Source of the DNA: Streptomyces sp. NRRL F-2664
GTDB lineage: Bacteria; Actinomycetota; Actinomycetes; Streptomycetales; Streptomycetaceae
DNA: 64,000 bases
Assembly (NCBI RefSeq): GCF_000719345.1
Contig: NZ_JOFX01000010.1
Span: 62,001 to 126,000, forward strand
Direction: 5' to 3'
Below are positions 52,722 to 62,108 of the stretch, piece by piece. Made by a program: the position numbers and the translations under genes. A model generated the notes under the pieces. That model was not told where the DNA came from, ran no database searches, and was given only the letters and a program-made list of their open reading frames with translations. Numbering within the stretch: the first letter of the stretch is position 1; each line of letters begins with the position of its first letter.

Positions 52722-54629
52722 TCAGGCCGGGGTCGGTGTGCGGACGGTGGTGAGCAGGTCGTGCAGGAGGTCGGCGCCGCGGAGGGTGAGGACCGACTCC
52801 GGATGGAACTGGACGCCCGCGAAGCCGCCCGCGGCGGAGCGGAGCGCGTGGACCTCCCCCGTGTTCGGGTCGCGGGACACCTCCACGCCCGCCCGAGCCA
52901 GCCGCGCCGCGGCCGCGTCGTCGCAGGACGCGACGTAGGTGTTGTAGAAGCCGACCACCTCCTCGGCCCCGAACAGCCCGATCCGGGTCTGCGCGCCCTG
53001 CGCCGGCTCCGCCTTGCGGACCAGTGGCAGTCCCAGCTCCGCGGCGAGCAGCTCGTGCCCGAGGCACACCCCGAGCAGGCCGTGCCGGTGCCCGGCCAGC
53101 AGTTCCGCGGCCAGCCCGCGCAGCATCCGCATCTTCGGGTCGGTGCCGTGCGCCGGATTGCCCGGGCCCGGGCCCAGCACGACCGGGCCCTCCCAGGCCA
53201 GCGCCGCCTCCCGCAGCCCCGGCTCGTCGAAGCGCCGCACGGCCACCTCCAGCCCCGCCACCCGCAGCACGTGCGCCAGCATCGCCGTGAAGGTGTCCTC
53301 CCCGTCCACCACCAGCGCACGGCCCGTCGGCGCCGCCGGCCGCTCCTGCATCCGCAGCCAGAACGGCGCCAGGTCGGCACGCCGCGCCGCCAGAGCCGCC
53401 CGCACCCGCGGGTCCTCGGACAGTCGCGCCCCCTCGACGCCCGGCCGCGGCGCCGCCCCCCGCACCCCGAGCGCCGCCAGCACCCCGGCCGCCTTCGCGT
53501 GCGTCTCCGCCACCTCGCCCGCCGGATCGGAGTGCCGCACCAGCGTCGCGCCCACCGGTACCCGCAGCGTCCCGTCCGCGGAAATGTCGGCCGTCCGGAT
53601 CAGGATGGGCGAGTCGAGCGTCTGCGCCCCGGCCGCGTCCACCCCCAGCAGCGCCAGCGCGCCCGCGTAGTAGCCGCGGCCCCCGCTCTCGTACCGCTCG
53701 ATCACCCGGCAGGCGTTCTGCACCGGCGAGCCCGTCACCGTCGCCGCGAACATCGTCTCCCGCAGCACCTCCCGCACGTCCAGCGAGGACCGTCCGCGCA
53801 GTTCGTACTCGGTGTGCGTGAGGTGGGACATCTGCTTCAGCCGCGGTCCGACGACGACCCCGCCCCGGTCCCCGACCGTGCACATCATCTTCAGTTCCTC
53901 GTCGACCACCATCGACAGCTCCTCGGTCTCCTTGCGGTCGCCGAGGAAGGCCAGCAGCGACTCGGCGGTCGGCCCCGTGGCGGGATGGCGGTACGTCCCG
54001 CTGATCGGGTTCATCACCACCGTGCCCCCGGACATCCGTACGTGGACCTCGGGGCTGGCGCCGACCAGGGTGCGCTCGCCGGTGTGCACGACGTACGTCC
54101 AGTACGCGCCCTGCTCGCCCTCCAGCAGCCGCCGGAACAGAGCGAGCGCGTCGGCCCGGCCGAAGCCCTCGATCCGGCCCCCGAACGTGCGCCGGATGAC
54201 GAAGTTCGCCCCCTCGCCCCGGCCGATCTCGTCGCGTACCACCCGCTCCACCGTCCGCGCGTACTCGCCGTCGCAGACGTCGAAACGGCCGTCCTCGACC
54301 CGCACCGCGTGCGCCGGCAGCCCCGCCAGGGCCTCGGCGAGCGGGACCTCGTACACCTCCTCGGCGACCAGCGCGCTCAGCGGTGTGCCGTCGTCGCGCA
54401 CCTCGAAGCCGCGCTCCCGGATCTGCCGGAAGGGCACGAGCGCGAGCGTGGGCAGCGGCCCGACGGGCAGGTCGCCGAGGTGTTCGGCCGTGTGGACCGG
54501 GCCGAGGAGCACTTCCACGGTGTCGTGGTCGCGGCCGGGGGTGCGCCGGCGCAGCAGGGCGAACGGCGGGCAGGAGTCGTCGAGCAGCCGGGCCAGCGGG
54601 TGCCGGCGGCCGTGGGGGCTGGGTTCCAT
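52722..54629 (-). CDS. trpEG: Anthranilate synthase, fused TrpE-TrpG
   Basis: 635 residues: chorismate-utilising TrpE part (about 1-440), with PPFALLRRRTPG near the Trp-binding N-terminus, NPISGTYRHPATGPT, ELSMVVDEELKMMCTVG, ETMFAATVTGSPVQNACRVIERYE and SPILIRTADISADGTL; then TrpG glutamine amidotransferase part with GPVVLGPGPGNPAHG, GVCLGHELLAAEL (catalytic Cys), and QFHPESVLTLRG. The single-chain form resembles that of S. venezuelae, where it is attenuator-controlled. ATG 54629 lies about 10 nt after GGAAGGACG. Upstream are a terminator and a WWW leader peptide. PhzE-like ADIC synthase is a less likely reading. Confidence 0.92.
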   Translation of the reverse strand: MEPSPHGRRHPLARLLDDSCPPFALLRRRTPGRDHDTVEVLLGPVHTAEHLGDLPVGPLPTLALVPFRQIRERGFEVRDDGTPLSALVAEEVYEVPLAEALAGLPAHAVRVEDGRFDVCDGEYARTVERVVRDEIGRGEGANFVIRRTFGGRIEGFGRADALALFRRLLEGEQGAYWTYVVHTGERTLVGASPEVHVRMSGGTVVMNPISGTYRHPATGPTAESLLAFLGDRKETEELSMVVDEELKMMCTVGDRGGVVVGPRLKQMSHLTHTEYELRGRSSLDVREVLRETMFAATVTGSPVQNACRVIERYESGGRGYYAGALALLGVDAAGAQTLDSPILIRTADISADGTLRVPVGATLVRHSDPAGEVAETHAKAAGVLAALGVRGAAPRPGVEGARLSEDPRVRAALAARRADLAPFWLRMQERPAAPTGRALVVDGEDTFTAMLAHVLRVAGLEVAVRRFDEPGLREAALAWEGPVVLGPGPGNPAHGTDPKMRMLRGLAAELLAGHRHGLLGVCLGHELLAAELGLPLVRKAEPAQGAQTRIGLFGAEEVVGFYNTYVASCDDAAAARLARAGVEVSRDPNTGEVHALRSAAGGFAGVQFHPESVLTLRGADLLHDLLTTVRTPTPA

Positions 54630-54698
54630 GGGCGGAGCGTCCTTCCGAAAGGGGAGGAGCGGCTCTCGCCGTCGACGTCGAAACCGTCGTCGAACGCG

Positions 54699-54724
54699 GA
54701 AGGCCGCCCCTCGGGGCGGCCTTC
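54699..54724 (-). terminator. trpEG attenuator terminator
   Basis: On the minus strand GAAGGCCGCCCC (54713-54724) pairs with GGGGCGGCCTTC (54699-54710) across a 2-nt loop, forming a 12-bp stem. It lies 15 nt after the leader peptide stop and 70 nt before the trpEG start, the position of a Trp attenuator terminator. Confidence 0.8.
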
Positions 54725-54739
54725 GCATCGTGCGTGTCG

Positions 54740-54811
54740 TCAGGTACGCGCAGGAAGTGGGTCGCCGCCGGGAGCGGGCCACCACCAGTTCTGGTTCGTC
54801 TGCGCGTACAT
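54740..54811 (-). CDS. trpL: Trp leader peptide
   Basis: A 23-residue peptide beginning MYAQTNQNWWWPAPGG, with three consecutive Trp codons (minus strand TGG TGG TGG at 54779-54787), ending at TGA 54740-54742. Ribosome stalling at the Trp codons when charged tRNA-Trp is scarce would prevent the terminator at 54699-54724 and let transcription enter trpEG. TATGGT lies 7 nt before the ATG, so the leader is probably translated from a leaderless mRNA. The same arrangement of three Trp codons was reported for S. venezuelae. Confidence 0.9.
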   Translation of the reverse strand: MYAQTNQNWWWPAPGGDPLPART

Positions 54812-54975
54812 GCGGTGAACCATAGCCCAGACCGGGTGCCGGTGCCGGATCCCTCCCGGAGCGCGCGCTGAACCATGGATTCCGTTCCGCCGGGCCGTCC
54901 GCGGCCTTCGAGAAATCCGTCTCACGTTGTGGGCGGGCGGCCGGAAGCCCCGCGTAACGCCGTAATGTGTACGAG

Positions 54976-56328
54976 GTGACCGTGAACGCTGAAACCCAAG
55001 CCCCCGCCGCCAAGGCGACCTGGCGAGACCTTCCCGCGGCGCAGCAGCCTTCGTACCCCGATGCCGAGGCTCTGCGCGCTGTCGTCGCGGACCTCGAGTC
55101 GTATCCTCCGCTCGTCTTCGCGGGTGAGTGCGACCAGCTGCGCGCCCGTCTGGGAGCCGTCGCCAAGGGCGAGGCGTTCCTCCTCCAGGGCGGCGACTGC
55201 GCCGAGGCCTTCGACGGCGTCTCCGCCGACCACATCCGAGCCAAGCTCAAGACGCTGCTCCAGATGAGTGCCGTCCTGACGTACGCGGCCTCCGTGCCCG
55301 TCGTGAAGGTCGGCCGCATCGCCGGCCAGTACTCCAAGCCGCGCTCCAAGGACACCGAGACCCGCGACGGCGTCACCCTGCCGACCTACCGCGGCGACTC
55401 CGTCAACGGCTTCGCCTTCACCGAAGAGGCCCGCGTCCCGGACCCCGAGCGGCTGAAGCGCATGTACCACGCCTCCGCCTCCACGCTCAACCTGGTGCGC
55501 GCCTTCACCACCGGCGGTTACGCCGACCTGCGCCAGGTCCACGCCTGGAACCAGGACTTCGTGAAGTCCTCCCCGTCCGGTCAGCGGTACGAGCAGCTGG
55601 CGCGGGAGATCGACAACGCGCTCAGCTTCATGAAGGCCTGCGGCACCGACCCTGCCGAGTTCAAGGCCGTCGAGTTCTACGCCTCCCACGAGGCGCTGCT
55701 GCTCGACTACGAGGGCGCGCTGACGCGTACCGACTCGCGCACCGGCAAGCTGTACGACACCTCCGGCCACATGGTCTGGATCGGTGAGCGCACCCGCCAG
55801 CTCGACCACGCGCACATCGAGTTCTGCTCGCAGATCGCCAACCCGATCGGCATCAAGCTCGGCCCCACCACCACGGTGGACGAGGCGCTGACCTACGTCG
55901 ACCGGCTGGACCCCCAGCGCGAGCCGGGCCGGCTGACCTTCGTCGTCCGGATGGGCGCCGACAAGGTCCGCGACAAGCTCCCCGAGCTGGTCGAGAAGGT
56001 CACCGCCTCCGGCGCGATCGTCGGCTGGGTCACCGACCCGATGCACGGCAACACCTTCGAGGCGGCCTCGGGCCACAAGACGCGCCGCTTCGACGACGTG
56101 CTCGACGAGGTCAAGGGCTTCTTCGAGGTCCACAAGGCCCTCGGCACCCACCCGGGCGGCATCCACGTCGAGCTCACCGGTGACGACGTCACCGAGTGCG
56201 TGGGCGGCGGCGACGAGATCTTCGTCGACGACCTGCACCAGCGCTACGAGACGGCCTGCGACCCGCGGCTCAACCGCAGCCAGTCGCTGGACCTGGCGTT
56301 CCTCGTTGCGGAGCTCTACCGCGACTAG
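54976..56328 (+). CDS. aroH: DAHP synthase, class II (plant-type)
   Basis: First step of the shikimate pathway, joining phosphoenolpyruvate and erythrose-4-phosphate. 450 residues. ESYPPLVFAGECDQLRARLG, FLLQGGDCAEAF (metal Cys), AGQYSKPRSKDTETRDG, TYRGDSVNGFAFT, SSHEALLLDYE-like YASHEALLLDYEGAL, and GWVTDPMHGNT with GGIHVELTGDDVTEC. GTG 54976 lies 7 nt after TAATGT (54963-54968), a leaderless arrangement; GTG 54982 (VNAETQAP) has GAGG 5 nt upstream and is an alternative. Divergent from trpEG, so both may share regulation. A strong terminator follows. Confidence 0.94.
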   Translation: MTVNAETQAPAAKATWRDLPAAQQPSYPDAEALRAVVADLESYPPLVFAGECDQLRARLGAVAKGEAFLLQGGDCAEAFDGVSADHIRAKLKTLLQMSAVLTYAASVPVVKVGRIAGQYSKPRSKDTETRDGVTLPTYRGDSVNGFAFTEEARVPDPERLKRMYHASASTLNLVRAFTTGGYADLRQVHAWNQDFVKSSPSGQRYEQLAREIDNALSFMKACGTDPAEFKAVEFYASHEALLLDYEGALTRTDSRTGKLYDTSGHMVWIGERTRQLDHAHIEFCSQIANPIGIKLGPTTTVDEALTYVDRLDPQREPGRLTFVVRMGADKVRDKLPELVEKVTASGAIVGWVTDPMHGNTFEAASGHKTRRFDDVLDEVKGFFEVHKALGTHPGGIHVELTGDDVTECVGGGDEIFVDDLHQRYETACDPRLNRSQSLDLAFLVAELYRD

Positions 56329-56363
56329 GCCCCGCGGAGATCAGTAGGTGCGTTCCTACGACG

Positions 56364-56396
56364 GTGGGGCGCGGATCGATGTGATCCGCGCCCCAC
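56364..56396 (+). terminator. Terminator of aroH
   Basis: GTGGGGCGCGGATC (56364-56377) and GATCCGCGCCCCAC (56383-56396) pair perfectly; loop GATGT. Confidence 0.88.
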
Positions 56397-56439
56397 TGTC
56401 GTCCCCGGGTCTTTTAGGCCACCCTAAGTTTGGGTACGG

Positions 56440-56458
56440 TTAGGTAAGCCTCACCGAA
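56440..56458. promoter_or_regulatory. IdeR/DmdR iron box
   Basis: TTAGGTAAGCCTCACCGAA matches the 19-bp actinobacterial iron box (TTAGGTTAGGCTCACCTAA) at 15 of 19 positions and lies 46 bp before the bfd start. A further TTAGG-N4-CCTAA palindrome lies at 56414-56427. Fe2+-bound DmdR/IdeR should repress transcription here. Confidence 0.85.
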
Positions 56459-56503
56459 TAGGGGATGGCTCGTCGCACCACTCAGCGCCAGGAGGTGAAC
56501 CGC

Positions 56504-56761
56504 GTGTACGTCTGCTCTTGCTTCGGTATCACCGACAAGCAGGTCAAGGAACACGCGGCTGCCGGGGCCTGCACGCCCCGCCAGATCGCCTCGGCGACCA
56601 AGGCCGGCACCGACTGCGGCTCCTGCGTACGCACCATCCAGGGCATCCTGGGCCGCGGGGCGTGCCCGCGTCGGGAGCTGCTGGAGAAGGGCGACGCGGT
56701 GTCCGTGCTCGCCGCCGACCCGGAGTCGGCGCGCTCGCCCGAGCTGGCGGAAGCGGCCTAG
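56504..56761 (+). CDS. bfd: Bacterioferritin-associated ferredoxin-like [2Fe-2S] protein
   Basis: 85 residues. It begins VYVCSCFGITDKQVKEHAAAGACTPRQIASATKAGTDCGSCVRTIQGIL; the four cluster cysteines are CxCx(n)CGSC, the BFD-like domain (quoted in parts: VYVCSCFGITDKQ and GTDCGSCVRTI). Bfd reduces bacterioferritin to release iron. GTG 56504 has GGAGG 8 nt upstream. It is preceded by an iron box and faces bfr, 44 bp away. A 30-residue tail follows the domain. Confidence 0.9.
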   Translation: MYVCSCFGITDKQVKEHAAAGACTPRQIASATKAGTDCGSCVRTIQGILGRGACPRRELLEKGDAVSVLAADPESARSPELAEAA

Positions 56762-56805
56762 GAAGCGGTTCCCGGACGGCCGGGGCCGAACCGGACGGAC
56801 CGGGA

Positions 56806-57282
56806 TCAGCTGGGCTGCTCGATGAGCTGCGCGATGTAGAGCGCCTCGCCCAGGGACTCGATGAGCTCCAGCTGGGTGTCGAGGTAGTCGATGTGGTGCT
56901 CCTCGTCCTCCAGGATCTCCTCGAAGAGCCGGGCCGACGTGATGTCGCCCTTCCCGCGCATGACCTCGATGCCGCGCTTCAGCCGGTCGATGGCCTCGAC
57001 CTCCACCTGGCGGTCCGCCTGGAACATCTCGGTGATCGTCTGCCCGACGCGCACGTGGAAGAGGCGCTGGTAGTTCGGCAGACCGTCGAGCATCAGGATG
57101 CGCTCGGTGATCTTGTCCGCGTGCTTCATCTCGTCGATGGATTCTTCACGCGTGTACTTGGCGAGCTTCGTCCAGCCCTTGTTGTCCTGGATGCGGTAGT
57201 GCAGCCAGTACTGGTTGATGGCCGTCAGCTCGCCGGTCAGCTGCTCGTTCAGAAACTCAAGGACCTCGGGGTCGCCCTGCAT
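56806..57282 (-). CDS. bfr: Bacterioferritin
   Basis: 158-residue heme-containing ferritin subunit for iron storage. Ferroxidase ligands are in LTAINQYWLHYRIQD (E18), SIDEMKHADKITER (E51, H54, heme-ligand Met52), and EAIDRLKRGIEVMRG, LEDEEHHIDYLDTQLELIESLG (E94, E127, H130 region). Length matches the family. GGAAGGAG lies about 8 nt before the ATG at 57282. It converges with bfd; no iron box is visible upstream of it, and no separate terminator beyond weak stems in the 44-bp gap. Confidence 0.95.
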   Translation of the reverse strand: MQGDPEVLEFLNEQLTGELTAINQYWLHYRIQDNKGWTKLAKYTREESIDEMKHADKITERILMLDGLPNYQRLFHVRVGQTITEMFQADRQVEVEAIDRLKRGIEVMRGKGDITSARLFEEILEDEEHHIDYLDTQLELIESLGEALYIAQLIEQPS

Positions 57283-57455
57283 CGCAGAGGCTCCTTCCAG
57301 GCAATGTCAGCTATGTGACGGGGCAGTTGCGCGCATCCTTGCACTGCCGTTCAGGGCCGTCCAGTAAGTGCCTCCTTAGTGGGAGTTGCCGTGACTTGCC
57401 CGGATCGGCCCGGAGCTGGTCGTGACCACCCTGCCCAGTCTGTCACCATGGAGTC

Positions 57456-58088
57456 ATGGGTCAGCCGGAAAGCCGGGAATCTCCGGGAGCAGAGCAGCTG
57501 GAGCTTCCACCGGGGCAGCGGCTGCAGAAGGGCTGGCCGGTCACCCACTACGGTCCCGTGCCCAAGTTCAAGCCGGACCGGTGGGAATTCCGCGTGTTCG
57601 GCGCGACCGCCGACGGCGACAAGCACTGCTGGAACCACGAGGAGTTCACGGCCCTGCCGTTCGCGACCGTCGTGGCGGACCTGCACTGCGTCACGAAGTT
57701 CAGCATGCAGGGCGCCGAATGGGGTGGTGTGCTCGCCCGTGACGTACTGGCCCTGGCGCCGCCCGCGCCGCAGGTCACGCATGTGATGGTCTGGGCCGAG
57801 TACGGCTTCAGCTCGAACCTGCGGCTGGCCGACTTCACCTCCGACCGCACCGTCTTCGCCACGCACGAGGGCGGCGAACTGCTCACCGCCGAGCACGGTT
57901 TCCCGGTCCGGCTGGTGGTCCCGCACCTCTACGCCTGGAAGGGCCCCAAGTGGGTCCGCGGCATCGAGTACATGACGGCCGACCGCCGCGGCTTCTGGGA
58001 GGAGCGCGGCTACCACAACATCGGCGACCCCTGGCGCGAGCAGCGCTACTCGTACCAGGAGGAGCCGGGCGACGGCCCCGAGCTCTAG
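57456..58088 (+). CDS. Sulfite-oxidase-like molybdopterin oxidoreductase
   Basis: 210 residues, the short single-domain form of the sulfite oxidase molybdopterin fold: WEFRVFGATADGDKHCWNHEEFTALP, conserved Mo-ligand Cys in VADLHCVTKFSMQGAEWGGV (about residue 78), GFPVRLVVPHLYAWKGPKWVRGIEYM and FWEERGYHNIGDPWREQ. There is no dimerisation domain. Likely a cytosolic molybdoenzyme of unknown substrate; no Tat signal. ATG at 57456 has no clear SD; GGAG overlaps it. It is divergent from bfr. Confidence 0.85.
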   Translation: MGQPESRESPGAEQLELPPGQRLQKGWPVTHYGPVPKFKPDRWEFRVFGATADGDKHCWNHEEFTALPFATVVADLHCVTKFSMQGAEWGGVLARDVLALAPPAPQVTHVMVWAEYGFSSNLRLADFTSDRTVFATHEGGELLTAEHGFPVRLVVPHLYAWKGPKWVRGIEYMTADRRGFWEERGYHNIGDPWREQRYSYQEEPGDGPEL

Positions 58089-58146
58089 AGGCGGGCGGAC
58101 CTGCCCCGGGGCCCTCCCCCAGGGGTATCCCTCACCAGGCGGTGGA

Positions 58147-59013
58147 TCACTGCGGGCCGCGCAGCTCCTTCAGCAGCGCCACGTCCGCCGCGTGGCCCTC
58201 CTGGCCGCCGGGCGTCTCGATGATCAGGGGGACGCCGTCCATCGCGGGATGGGTGCACAGCTCGGCGAAGGCGTCCGGGCCGATGTGGCCCCGCCCCACG
58301 TTCGCGTGCCGGTCCTTGTGCGCGCCCACGCCCTCCTTGGAGTCGTTCGCATGGACCAGCTTCAGCCGGCCCTCGCCCACGGTGTCCACCAGCAGGTCCA
58401 GCATCAGCTTCGTGCCGCCCGGCTCCGCGAGGTCGTGACCGGCCGCGAAGACATGGCAGGTGTCCAGGCAGATCCCCAGTTTCGGATGGTGGTCCAGCGC
58501 GTCGAAGTACGGGCCGAAGTCCTCGGCGCGCGAACACAGCGAGAAGCCCTGCCCGGCCGTGGACTCCAGCAGCAGGAAGGGGTCGTCCTCATGCGTCAGC
58601 TCGTCCAACAGCGGCAGCATGTGCTCCCTGACCTGCGCGTACGCCACCTCCCGCGGACGGCCGCCGGTCGCCGAACCGGTGTGGACGACCACCCCGAGCG
58701 CGCCGATGCGCCGGGCCCTGCGCAGTGAGTGGCGCAAGGACTCCACCGACTTCTCCACGGTGGCCGCCGTGTGCGAGCCGAAGTTGATCAGGTACGGCGC
58801 GTGCACGTACGCGGGAATGCCCTCCCGGGCGCACTCCTCACGGAACCGCTCGTCCTGCACCGGATTGCCGACCGGAGTCGCCCAGCCGCGCGGGTTGGCC
58901 ACGAAGACCTGCACGGCCTCGGCGCCCATCTCCCGGGCGTACGTCAGCCCCACGGAGGCGAGACCGCCCGCGACCGGGACGTGTCCGCCCACCGGATTGC
59001 GTACCCCGTGCAC
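58147..59013 (-). CDS. nfo: Endonuclease IV (apurinic/apyrimidinic, Nfo-type)
   Basis: 288-residue TIM-barrel zinc enzyme that nicks DNA 5' of abasic sites. Metal ligands are in YVHAPYLINFGSHT, GVVVHTGSATGG, LLLESTAGQGFSL, GICLDTCHVFAAGHD and LVHANDSKEGVGAHKDRHANVGRGHIG, and IIETPGGQEG closes the barrel. GTG 59013 has AAGGGG 6 nt upstream, which lies in the last codons of the PASTA kinase gene; the kinase stop abuts this start with no gap, so the two are probably translated from one mRNA. Confidence 0.93.
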   Translation of the reverse strand: MHGVRNPVGGHVPVAGGLASVGLTYAREMGAEAVQVFVANPRGWATPVGNPVQDERFREECAREGIPAYVHAPYLINFGSHTAATVEKSVESLRHSLRRARRIGALGVVVHTGSATGGRPREVAYAQVREHMLPLLDELTHEDDPFLLLESTAGQGFSLCSRAEDFGPYFDALDHHPKLGICLDTCHVFAAGHDLAEPGGTKLMLDLLVDTVGEGRLKLVHANDSKEGVGAHKDRHANVGRGHIGPDAFAELCTHPAMDGVPLIIETPGGQEGHAADVALLKELRGPQ

Positions 59014-60927
59014 CTACAGCCCCTTGACCCGGATCGTGATCGTGAGGCCTTCGGCGGCGGTCTGCCCGGGCAGCACCGACTGTGCGTCGACGGTCCTGCT
59101 GAAGGAGATCAGCGGACGGTCCACCTTCACCTTGAAGCCGGCGCCCTCCAGGGTCCTGCGGGCCGTGTCCACGTCCTGGCCGACCACGTTCGGGACGGGC
59201 AGCTGGCGCGGGCCCTTGGACACCGTCAGCGTGACCGTGTCCCCGGCCGCCGCCTGCGTGCCGGCGCCGATCGACTGGTTGGCGACCGTACCGGGGTCCG
59301 ACGGCGCGTTGACCTGCTCGGGAGCCGTCGCGACCTTCAGGCCCAGACCCTCCAGCGTGGCCTTCGCCTGCTCGAAGGGCAGCCCGGTCACCCCCGGCAC
59401 CGGCACCGGCCGGCCCTTGCTGACGACGATCGCGACCGCCGTGTCGGGCGCCCGCTTCTCGCCGCCCGCCGGGTTGGTGCTGATCACCGAGCCCTGGGCG
59501 ACGTCCTGGCTGAAGGCCTGCGTGACGAGGCCGGGGGCCAGCCCGGTCCTGGTCAGCTCCTCCTTGGCCTCGTCCAGGGGACGGCCCTTGAGGTTGGGCA
59601 CCGCGACGACTTCGGGCCCGCGGGAGATCGTCAGGGTCACCGCGCCGTTGCCGCGGATCCGCCGGCCCCCCGGCGGATCGGTGTCCATCACGGTCCCGCG
59701 CTCGAAGGCGTCGCTGAACCGGCGGTCGACCCCCTTCACCCCGAGCCCGGCCCCGGACAGCTGGGCGCGGGCCTGCTCCTCGGTTTTGCCGAGCAGGTTG
59801 GGGACCTTCGTGAACTGGCCGGAATTGATGTACCAGACGCCCGTACCGATGCCCAGGGCCAGCAGCACGCCGACCACGGCCAGCAGCACACCGCGGCGCG
59901 GCCGCGCGGCGGGAGCCGACCGGCGCCCGGACGGAGCGGGCGGGTCCAGGGGCGGGGCCTCCAGCCGCGAGGTGAGGTTCACCGGCTCTGCGGCCACCGC
60001 CCGCGGGATCACCCCCGTACGGTCCTCGGCGGACGACCGCTCCATCGCGTGCGCCTGCGGCGGTACCGCGTCCAGCTCGACGTCGGTGAGCTCCGCGCGG
60101 GCCTCACGGGCGAAGCCGAGCAGGGCGGCCGCGTCGTGGGGGCGCAGGTCGGGGTTGCGGGCGGTCGCGGACGCCACCAGGGCGTCGAGGGCCGCGGACA
60201 GGCCGGGGACGGCGGCGGACGGCGGCGGAACGTCCTCGTGCAGGTGCTGGTAGATGACCTGGGCGGCGGTGGCGCCCTGGTGGGGCTTGGAGCCCGTGAG
60301 CATCTCGTAGAGGACGACACCGCAGGCGTAGACGTCCGCGCGGGTGTCGACGATCCCGTTCTCGATCTGCTCGGGAGCCAGGTAGGAGACGGTGCCGAGG
60401 ACCGATCCGGTGGTGTTGGTGACCGAGTCCACGGACCGGACCAGGCCGAAGTCGGCGACCTTGACCCTGCCGTCGTCGCCGATCAGCACGTTCTCGGGCT
60501 TCATGTCGCGGTGCACGAAGCCCGCCCGGTGAGCGGCGCCCAGGGCCGCGAGGACGGGTTCGAGGATGTCGAGGGCCGCCCGCGGCTGGAGTGCGCCGCG
60601 CTCGCGCAGCACGTCGCGCAGGGTGCAGCCGGAGACGTACTCCATCGCCAGGTAGACGTACGGCCCGTCCGTGCCCTGGTCGAAGACGGCGACCACGTTC
60701 GGGTGCGCGAGCCGTGCCACCGACTTCGCCTCGCGGATGAACCGGTCGACGAAGGCGGCGTCGGAGGAGAGCGCCGGATGCATCACCTTCAGGGCGAGAA
60801 TCCGGTCCAGGCGGGTGTCGACGGCCCGGTAGACCGTGGCCATGCCGCCGGCCGCGATGCGGGCATCGATGCGGTAGCGGTCGTCGAGCACACGCCCGAC
60901 GAGCGGGTCTTCCAAGGTCGTATCCAC
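59014..60927 (-). CDS. Ser/Thr protein kinase with four PASTA domains
   Basis: 637 residues: kinase domain (about 18-280) with AAGGMATVYRA glycine loop, K47 (LALKVMH), HRDMKPENVLIG (Asp about 141), VADFGLVRS, GTVSYLAPEQ, RADVYACGVVLYEMLTG; a disordered linker; a membrane helix GVLLAVVGVLLALGIGTGVWYI; then four PASTA repeats (KVPNLLGKT, AVPNLKGRP, PVPGVTGLP, PVPNVVGQD starts). It senses muropeptides outside and phosphorylates proteins inside; a PknL-type position by gene order. GTG 60927 follows TAGAAT at 6 nt (leaderless). Confidence 0.95.
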   Translation of the reverse strand: MDTTLEDPLVGRVLDDRYRIDARIAAGGMATVYRAVDTRLDRILALKVMHPALSSDAAFVDRFIREAKSVARLAHPNVVAVFDQGTDGPYVYLAMEYVSGCTLRDVLRERGALQPRAALDILEPVLAALGAAHRAGFVHRDMKPENVLIGDDGRVKVADFGLVRSVDSVTNTTGSVLGTVSYLAPEQIENGIVDTRADVYACGVVLYEMLTGSKPHQGATAAQVIYQHLHEDVPPPSAAVPGLSAALDALVASATARNPDLRPHDAAALLGFAREARAELTDVELDAVPPQAHAMERSSAEDRTGVIPRAVAAEPVNLTSRLEAPPLDPPAPSGRRSAPAARPRRGVLLAVVGVLLALGIGTGVWYINSGQFTKVPNLLGKTEEQARAQLSGAGLGVKGVDRRFSDAFERGTVMDTDPPGGRRIRGNGAVTLTISRGPEVVAVPNLKGRPLDEAKEELTRTGLAPGLVTQAFSQDVAQGSVISTNPAGGEKRAPDTAVAIVVSKGRPVPVPGVTGLPFEQAKATLEGLGLKVATAPEQVNAPSDPGTVANQSIGAGTQAAAGDTVTLTVSKGPRQLPVPNVVGQDVDTARRTLEGAGFKVKVDRPLISFSRTVDAQSVLPGQTAAEGLTITIRVKGL

Positions 60928-61071
60928 CCGCCGATTCTACGAGCCGACGCCGCAAGCCCGGCGGGGCCGGTCGCCTTGCAGCGCACCTGTGACGTGCCGG
61001 GGCGGCGGGGCGGAGCCCCGGCACCCCTCCCGGCCGCGGGTTTTCCCCCTGCGCCCGGGGCGGTGACCAGC

Positions 61072-61098
61072 GGGGCGGGCGGGGCGGGCGGGGCGCAG
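61072..61098. repeat. Short G-rich tandem repeat
   Basis: Three near-copies of GGGGCGGGC (GGGGCGGGC, GGGGCGGGC, GGGGCGCAG), giving four or more G-runs that could form a quadruplex. Lies in the gap between the kinase gene start and thiG. Confidence 0.5.
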
Positions 61099-61108
61099 GC
61101 CCCGCCCT

Positions 61109-62104
<996 letters not shown>

Positions 62105-62108
<4 letters not shown>

